From the NCBI GenBank assembly GCA_004299305.1, contig SCPZ01000062.1, positions 1 through 64,000 on the forward strand: DNA of 64,000 nucleotides, in the 5' to 3' direction. Of this stretch, positions 58,626 to 64,000 are shown piece after piece; within the stretch, counting starts at the first letter, position 1; every line of letters begins with the position of its first letter. Both the position numbers and the translations under genes were made by a program. Source of the DNA: Methylobacter sp. (GTDB lineage: Bacteria > Pseudomonadota > Gammaproteobacteria > Methylococcales > Methylomonadaceae). The notes under the pieces were generated by a model, which was given only the letters and a program-made list of their open reading frames with translations, did not search any database and was not told the origin of the DNA.

Positions 58626-60326
58626 ATGGATAATAAAAAGCAGCTGATAGCCTTGGCGCTTTGCGGCTTGGTCGGCGTGGCTCAGGCAGGAGAAAAAGAA
58701 GAGTTGCTGAAGTTGCGTAATACGACAACTAATCTGATTAAGGAATTGGTTAAGCAAGGAATTTTAACCGACAAAGTCGCTGACGAGATGATCAAAAAAG
58801 CCGAAGCGGACGCCGAAACCCAGGCTGCACAGCAAGTCGCCCAAAAACCGGTCGATGCGCCGGAGCAGGGCGAAATACGCGTGCCTTATGTTCCTGAGTT
58901 TGTTAAAGACGAAATTCGTCAGCAAGTGCGCACGGAATTACGTGCCGATGTGGTGCATGATGTGATGCAGGAAGCTAAAACCCAAAAATGGGGCGTACCC
59001 GATGCGTTGCCGGAATGGATCAGCCGTTTTAAATTATCGGGCGATTTGAGATTGCGTTCGCAGAATGATTTTATGGCGGCGGACAATGCAAAAACTTATT
59101 ATTTAAATTTTCAAAATATTAATAATCAAGGCGGCACCACCGCGGCCGGTATCAATGGCTTTTTAAACACGACCCATGATAGACAGCGCTTCCGTGAGCG
59201 TCTCCGTTTAGCGGTTGACGCTAAAATTACCGACGGCCTAAAAGCCGGTGTAAGGCTGGCAACCGGTAATCAACCCGATCCGGTTTCCACCAACCAGACC
59301 TTGGCGAATAACGGCAGCCAGTATCAATTTAATTTGGATCGCGCCTATCTTAAATATGACGCAGTCAATGATGAAGGCTTTAAATGGTTGACGCTGTCCG
59401 GCGGTCGTATCGCCAACCCGTTTTATACCGGCGGCGCCGAATTTACCGGCGGTAGCGAGCTGGTCTGGGATACCGATTTATCTTTTGAAGGTTTTGCCGC
59501 AACAGCCCGGCATCGTTTAGGCGGTTCGGAAGGTATTCATGACAAGAGTGATGATGCCCGGTCGGTGTTCGCGACCGTGGGCGCTTTTCCGCAGGGTAAC
59601 TCGTCAAGGGCGGAGTCCGCTTTTTCCTCAACCGATCAATGGTTGTTCGGCGGACAGCTTGGCGTGGATTGGGGCTTTCAAAATCAGGATGCTTTAAAAT
59701 CGGCAGTGGCTTATTACGATTATGAAAACATAAAAGCCAAGCCCAACCAGAATACACCGCCTACCTGTAATACCAATAGCGCGAAAAATACCTTATCGGC
59801 GCCTTCTTGGATGCCGTTCGGTAATACGCCGTCTATTATTTGTTACGATAACGCCAATGTCTTTCCTCAGTTATACGGGCTGGCGTCGGACTTTAAGATT
59901 GTCAATGCCTCATTCACTTACGATATGGCAAGGTTCGCCCCTCATCATGTCACTGTAAGCGCGGATTATGCGAAAAACGTAGGCTTTAATTCAAAATCCG
60001 TTGCGCAGTTAGCGCAAAGCCAGGTTAAAGACCAAACTAATGCCTGGCAAGTGAGGGTCGATGTCGGCTGGCCGAAAATCGACCATGCCGGACAATGGGG
60101 TGTTTTTACCGCCTACAAGCATGTTGAACGGGATGCGGTGTTGGCGGCCTATACGGATTCCGATTTCCATCTGGGCGGAACCAATGCTAAAGGTTGGGTC
60201 ATTGGCGCGAATTATGGCCTGATGAAAAACGTCTGGGCGACAGGCCGCTGGTTAAGCACCGATGTGATCACCGGGCCTAGATACGGCAACGATGTTCTGC
60301 AATTAGACTTGAATACGAGATTCTAA
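58626..60326 (+). CDS. Putative outer-membrane porin
   Basis: A 566-residue protein: signal peptide to VAQA, then an N-terminal helical coiled-coil region (~25-110, QQVRTELRADVVHDVMQEA), then a long beta-barrel from ~135 (FKLSGDLRLRSQNDF, RFRERLRLAVDAKITDGLKA) to the C-terminal phenylalanine in DLNTRF, which is the expected barrel end. It fits the 'putative porin' family (Porin_5-like, OprO/OprP neighbourhood). OprP-like porins are phosphate-selective, which would suit the Pho-like boxes, but I cannot tell selectivity from sequence. AACAGGTAAAGAA precedes the ATG. Confidence 0.82.
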   Translation: MDNKKQLIALALCGLVGVAQAGEKEELLKLRNTTTNLIKELVKQGILTDKVADEMIKKAEADAETQAAQQVAQKPVDAPEQGEIRVPYVPEFVKDEIRQQVRTELRADVVHDVMQEAKTQKWGVPDALPEWISRFKLSGDLRLRSQNDFMAADNAKTYYLNFQNINNQGGTTAAGINGFLNTTHDRQRFRERLRLAVDAKITDGLKAGVRLATGNQPDPVSTNQTLANNGSQYQFNLDRAYLKYDAVNDEGFKWLTLSGGRIANPFYTGGAEFTGGSELVWDTDLSFEGFAATARHRLGGSEGIHDKSDDARSVFATVGAFPQGNSSRAESAFSSTDQWLFGGQLGVDWGFQNQDALKSAVAYYDYENIKAKPNQNTPPTCNTNSAKNTLSAPSWMPFGNTPSIICYDNANVFPQLYGLASDFKIVNASFTYDMARFAPHHVTVSADYAKNVGFNSKSVAQLAQSQVKDQTNAWQVRVDVGWPKIDHAGQWGVFTAYKHVERDAVLAAYTDSDFHLGGTNAKGWVIGANYGLMKNVWATGRWLSTDVITGPRYGNDVLQLDLNTRF

Positions 60327-61045
60327 TGATTACCAACAACAGGCTTATGAAATCATCGGTTTTCTTTGCTTTGCTAATCTGCGCGGCATCATCGGGCGTC
60401 GCTGTTGCAGCGCCTCGGGATGCCGGCGGTAACGCTAAAATCGTCAGTAAGTTGCAGGCGATGGTTAATGAAATCACCACCGAACGGGATCGCCTTAAAA
60501 CCGAGAACGCGAAAATTGCCGCTGAACTTGAAACTCTGAAAGGCCAGGTGCAGCAGGAAAAAGACGCGGCAGCGTCATTGGAACAAAGGTTAAGCACCGA
60601 GCTTAGTTCGCAAAAAGCGAGCAGTGATGAGATTCGCGGTCGCCTGGATAATACGACGGATAAGCTGCGCGAAGTCGTCGATAAATACAACGCCTTGAAC
60701 AAAGCTAAAAATGAATTAGCCGTTGAACATGCGAACTTGCAAAATAATCAGCAACTTACCGCCTCTGAATTGAAAATGTGCGAAAGCAAAAACATTAAGA
60801 TGTATCAGGGGGCCAAGGACATTATCGACGGTTATCATCATTGCCAAAACAAGGGCGTTGTCGATGCGTTAATTGAATCGGAGCCTTTTTTGCAGATTAA
60901 AAATGTCGAATTCGAAACGATAATTCAAGAATACGAAGATAAGTTGAATAAGCAAAAATATCAGGGCAATGCTAATGCCGCAACGTTAGATCCAGCGACC
61001 GCTAAACCGACCGGTTCAGATCAAGCGGGCGACGCTAAAGAATAA
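60326..61045 (+). CDS. Exported coiled-coil protein
   Basis: A 239-residue protein with a signal peptide ending VAVAA and a long coiled coil (~45-160, e.g. LKTENAKIAAELETLKGQVQ), then a conserved-looking C-terminal part with cysteines CESKNIKMYQGAKDIIDGYH and HHCQNKG. Its start overlaps the porin stop (TAATG). Co-located with the TonB-porin set, it may be a periplasmic partner; no family recognised. Confidence 0.7.
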   Translation: MITNNRLMKSSVFFALLICAASSGVAVAAPRDAGGNAKIVSKLQAMVNEITTERDRLKTENAKIAAELETLKGQVQQEKDAAASLEQRLSTELSSQKASSDEIRGRLDNTTDKLREVVDKYNALNKAKNELAVEHANLQNNQQLTASELKMCESKNIKMYQGAKDIIDGYHHCQNKGVVDALIESEPFLQIKNVEFETIIQEYEDKLNKQKYQGNANAATLDPATAKPTGSDQAGDAKE

Positions 61046-61073
61046 ACGATCCAATTTCATTATTCACAACCTT

Positions 61074-61093
61074 GTACGCTGTGCGTACCTTTT
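61074..61093 (+). terminator. Candidate terminator after the porin/coiled-coil genes
   Basis: GTACGC, loop TGT, GCGTAC, then CC and TTTT. Six-base-pair stem; a similar sequence lies after the small lipoprotein at 15649. Confidence 0.5.
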
Positions 61094-61152
61094 CGTCAGC
61101 ATTTCGCCCTCGAAGTTTCCAATCTGGAAACGTGAGGGTGGAGTGTCACTGC

Positions 61153-61274
61153 CATTAAATTAAGCGCTGTAGGAGCCGGGCCATGCCCGCGATGATGGCG
61201 CTACAACTTAGCATTACTGCCCAAATGTCGCAGGCATGGCCCGCTCCTACAGTATCATTATGTTTAACTTAATG
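61153..61274. repeat. MITE-like element with CATTAAATTAAG ends, copy 2
   Basis: Ends match copy 1 (51463-51562): CATTAAATTAAG and TTTAACTTAATG. The interior has long inverted arms GTAGGAGCCGGGCCATGCC and GGCATGGCCCGCTCCTAC. Confidence 0.75.
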
Positions 61275-61321
61275 TAGAACGATGCAATCAATTACTTAAA
61301 ATTAGTAGAGGACTTGGATTT

Positions 61322-63724
61322 ATGCCGTCATTCCCGTATGGCTCAAAATACTTATTACTGTTGTGCCTGGTCGGCAACCTTACCGCTTGCGATCGAAGCG
61401 ATCAGCAAACAACCCAATATATAGAAGAAGGTAAGCGTCTATATAAATCGGGCGATTATAAAAAAGCCCAACTCGCATTCGATAATGCTGCCGCCGTTGA
61501 TCCCAAAAATACCCGGAATCGTTATGACTTGGCCGAACAATTAAGCAAGTTCGGCGATATACAGGACGCCGCTAAATACTATCAGGCTGTGATCAACCAG
61601 GATGCCGGACATCTGATGGCGCGGGTCAAGTTGGGGCAAATCTACTTGCTGGCGGCGAAACTCGATGGTGCGGAAAAAATGGCTGCCGAAGCGCTCACCA
61701 TTGACGCTGAAAATACCGAGGCGCAGGTTTTGATGGGCGGCGTTTTAGCCGCGCAAAACAACAGCGATGCGGCGTTTGTCAAAGCCGAAACGGTGTTGCA
61801 GAAAAAACCTGACGATGTCGGCGCGACATTATTGTTGGCCTCGCTAACGGCTAAGACAGGCAAGCTGGACAAAGCGAGAACCTTGTTGCTGAACGCGATT
61901 GAAAAACATAGGGATAATGTGGCCATGCGTTTGATGCTGGCTAATCTGTATATTCAGGATCATGACTTGGAGAAAGCCGAAGCGATGCTCGAAGCTATCG
62001 TCAAGATAGAGCCTAAGGCGGTGGATCACCGCAAACGATGGGCGGTTTTTTTAATTAACAATAAGCAGCTTGATAAGGCGGAAACCGTTTTACGTGCGGC
62101 GGTTACAGAATTGCCGGACGATGAGCAGGCCAAATTGATGTTGGTCGAATTCCTGGCTAGCCAAAGAACGCCGGAAGTCGCTATCGCAGAATTGATTCCG
62201 ATGGCGGAGCAAAACACCGATAATTATGAGCTGCGCTTTAAATTGGCCCAATTGCAGTGGGCTCAAAAACAGACCGATAAAGCCGAAGAAACCTTAAAAG
62301 AGCTGGCCGAACTTGATAAGCAGGGCTGGGTATCGATTAAAGCGCGTAACCAACTCGCGCAATTATACAGTGCTACCGGGCGTGTTGATCAGGCCAAAGC
62401 ACTGGTTAAAGGACTGCTTGCAAGTAATCCCGGCGACCTGGCCGCGCTGGCGTTGCGCGGCGAAATGGCGTTGGCGGAGAATCGCGTGGCTGAGGCCATT
62501 GCCGATTTTCGTGCTGTGCTTGCCGAGCAGCCGCACAATATCCCGATACTCAAATTGCTGAGCGCCGCGCATCTGGTCAATAAAGACAAGGTATTGGCGC
62601 GCGAGAATATCGAAAAAGTTGTGGCGCAAGCGCCGGATGATGAAGCAGCCCGCCTGGATTTGGTCGAGCTGCTGTTGCAATCGGGAGATAAAGAACAGGC
62701 GACGCAACAGCTCAATGCATTATTCAGGCTTAAGCCGAACAGCAAAAAAGGCCTGGAAGCGTTATTCAAGATTTATTCGGCCCAGAAACAATGGGATCAG
62801 GCGCTGCAAATAGCAACGCAGTTTGAACATGCCTATGCTGAAGATGCGACAGGTTATTACTTGTCCGGCTTAGCGTATCAGGCGTCAGGTAAACTTGAGC
62901 AAAGTACGGCGCGGTTTGAGCAGGCTATGCGCAAACAAGCACAGGCCGTGGAGCCGCTGGTCCAGTTGGTGAAAAATTACCTTACTGCAAAACAACCCGA
63001 TAAGGCGCTGAATAAGTTGAATGAGGTGCTAAAAGACCAACCCAGAAATTTTGTTGCCTACAATTTGCTAGGCGATGTTTATAGCCGCAGCAATAAATAC
63101 GCCGAAGCAATAAGCGCCTATCGGCAGGCCATGGACATCAAGCCCGGCTGGACTATTCCTTACCGCAATATTGCATCGATCAATATCATGCAAAAGCATA
63201 AAAACGAGGCTGTTGAGGTTTTAACAAAAGGCATTAAGAAGGTCGACGAGCCTATGGAATTGGTGGCCGATTTAGCGGCGCTTTATCACCAGGACGGCGA
63301 GCATCAGAAAGTTATAGCGTTGTATGAAGAAAGCTATAATAAAACACCCGCTTCATTAACCGTATTGAACAATCTTGCCCGTTATTTAGCCGAGTATGGG
63401 AACGGCGTTGAAGCATTATCCCGCGCTGCAAAACTGGCCGAGCCGCTTGCCGAAACGAACAATCCTTATATGCTGGATACGCTGGCCTGGATTGCCTATA
63501 AACAGGGAAACTACGAAAAGGCCCAGCAAATCTTAGTGAAAGCGATTGAATTAAATCAGGATATTGCGCTTAGTCATTATCATTTGGGTATGGTTTATTT
63601 CAAGCAAGGCGATAAGAACGCGGCGAAGGAATCTTTACAAAAAGCGCTTAATAAAAAAGAGGATTTTAATGGCTTGGCTGAAGCGAAAGAAACGCTGAAG
63701 GGGCTGGAAAAAGGTACCCAATAA
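61322..63724 (+). CDS. Long TPR lipoprotein
   Basis: An 800-residue predicted lipoprotein: signal with lipobox LTAC followed by D. From about residue 40 to 790 it is TPR after TPR: AQLAFDNAAAVDPKNTRNRY, NTEAQVLMGGVLAAQNNSDA, AKLMLVEFLASQRTPEVAIA, YNLLGDVYSRSNKYAEAISA, SHYHLGMVYFKQGDKNAAKE. It resembles the PrsT/PEP-CTERM-associated TPR lipoproteins of exopolysaccharide loci, but no exosortase or epsA-type gene is in the window, so that link is a guess. It could also belong with the TonB-porin set, whose coiled-coil gene ends 276 bp upstream. Confidence 0.8.
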   Translation: MPSFPYGSKYLLLLCLVGNLTACDRSDQQTTQYIEEGKRLYKSGDYKKAQLAFDNAAAVDPKNTRNRYDLAEQLSKFGDIQDAAKYYQAVINQDAGHLMARVKLGQIYLLAAKLDGAEKMAAEALTIDAENTEAQVLMGGVLAAQNNSDAAFVKAETVLQKKPDDVGATLLLASLTAKTGKLDKARTLLLNAIEKHRDNVAMRLMLANLYIQDHDLEKAEAMLEAIVKIEPKAVDHRKRWAVFLINNKQLDKAETVLRAAVTELPDDEQAKLMLVEFLASQRTPEVAIAELIPMAEQNTDNYELRFKLAQLQWAQKQTDKAEETLKELAELDKQGWVSIKARNQLAQLYSATGRVDQAKALVKGLLASNPGDLAALALRGEMALAENRVAEAIADFRAVLAEQPHNIPILKLLSAAHLVNKDKVLARENIEKVVAQAPDDEAARLDLVELLLQSGDKEQATQQLNALFRLKPNSKKGLEALFKIYSAQKQWDQALQIATQFEHAYAEDATGYYLSGLAYQASGKLEQSTARFEQAMRKQAQAVEPLVQLVKNYLTAKQPDKALNKLNEVLKDQPRNFVAYNLLGDVYSRSNKYAEAISAYRQAMDIKPGWTIPYRNIASINIMQKHKNEAVEVLTKGIKKVDEPMELVADLAALYHQDGEHQKVIALYEESYNKTPASLTVLNNLARYLAEYGNGVEALSRAAKLAEPLAETNNPYMLDTLAWIAYKQGNYEKAQQILVKAIELNQDIALSHYHLGMVYFKQGDKNAAKESLQKALNKKEDFNGLAEAKETLKGLEKGTQ

Positions 63725-63764
63725 CCCACAGGCAGGTGATACGGGTTATAGGTTCTCTCAAAAA

Positions 63765-63845
63765 GTAACTATTCAGACCTCGACCGTATTTAGACCTTCC
63801 AGGTTTTTAAAACCTGGAAGGTCTTGGCGTAACAATATATTTTTC
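63765..63845 (+). repeat. Dispersed palindrome, AGACCTTCCAGG family, copy 4
   Basis: 81 bp, near-identical to copy 1 (6043-6123) in opposite orientation. Confidence 0.92.
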
Positions 63846-63912
63846 CGGCCTTAAGCGGGTAGCCTTAAATGTTAAAGCTCGCGGCTTGGATTGAGTGAAG
63901 TAAAACCACAAA

Positions 63913-63999
63913 TCACAAAGAAATCCTGGAAATCCCGACCGCTTTGCGTAACTCCTGCATAAACGGCACACTGACTGCACGCGCTTTTTGTGCGCCATC
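63913..63999 (-). CDS. trpS: Probable tryptophanyl-tRNA synthetase, C-terminal end only
   Basis: At the right edge the minus strand reads DGAQKARAVSVPFMQELRKAVG and then ISRISL before TGA (63913-63915). The pattern ARAVSVPFMQELRKAVG is typical of the last residues of TrpS in gammaproteobacteria. Only 28 codons are visible, so the call rests on this short match. Confidence 0.5.
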   Translation of the reverse strand, partial: DGAQKARAVSVPFMQELRKAVGISRISL

Positions 64000-64000
64000 C

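Noticed and set aside
63807-63998. 63-residue minus-strand frame at the right edge
   Set aside because: It runs through the dispersed repeat; the trpS-like frame overlaps it in another phase and fits a known protein end.

Overview
The window reads as chromosome of a Gram-negative gammaproteobacterium. It has a CydDC exporter, Tat and lipoprotein signals, a TonB-ExbBD system, outer-membrane porin and OmpA-like proteins, and a classic gammaproteobacterial housekeeping run (accA-tilS-pyrG-kdsA-eno-ftsB-ispD-ispF). The run of families together with many small palindromic intergenic repeats would suit a Methylococcales methanotroph, but no methane-oxidation gene lies in the window, so that assignment is inference. 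No rRNA, tRNA, CRISPR array, prophage or intact transposase was recognised.

Layout. 0-4.2 kb: 3' part of a large MshQ-like surface protein that begins in 240-bp tandem repeats. 4.3-5.9 kb: folE-hemH. 6.3-10.3 kb: a MutS-like membrane ATPase overlapping purT, then a lytic transglycosylase and a DUF1810 protein. 10.5-15 kb: an EAL-CBS-GGDEF protein behind a duplicated promoter, and a chemoreceptor with a CheR-tethering tail. 15-16.3 kb: two small exported proteins. 16.5-25.2 kb: housekeeping block, with a Uma2-type nuclease wedged between kdsA and eno. 25.3-28 kb: convergent YcbK-like and YcbB-like cell-wall genes. 28-34.6 kb: an MBL-fold RNase-like protein, a DUF808 membrane protein and a giant MscS channel. 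34.7-38.9 kb: STAS, RsbW-like kinase and a short NAD-type glutamate dehydrogenase. 39-40.7 kb: a cNMP-HDOD regulator and the decayed remains of a second copy. 41.4-47.9 kb: an RTX-like secreted protein, then two glycosyltransferases and a TPR protein with a Lys/Ala-rich tail. 48.3-51.3 kb (minus): ompA-like lipoprotein, thiD-thiE and soxY-soxZ. 51.6-55.2 kb: cydD-cydC. 55.5-61 kb: an operon-like set of a DUF2341/LamG-ExbB fusion, ExbD, TonB, a porin and a coiled-coil protein. 61.3-63.7 kb: an 88-kDa-class TPR lipoprotein. The right edge holds what is probably the end of trpS on the minus strand.

Most distinctive biology. The 55.4-61 kb cluster is the best candidate for a poorly described system. 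An ExbB-type proton channel carries its own ~330-residue periplasmic carbohydrate-binding-like domain and sits with ExbD, TonB and a porin instead of a TonB-dependent receptor. Two clusters of 11-bp direct repeats resembling PhoB boxes precede it, which points to phosphate-starvation control.

The second theme is small repeats reshaping genes. A palindromic element has inserted in frame into cydD. The only possible start codons of ispD and tilS lie inside a tandem TTGAACC array and a purine-rich repeat respectively. At least five families of dispersed palindromic repeats occupy the gaps.
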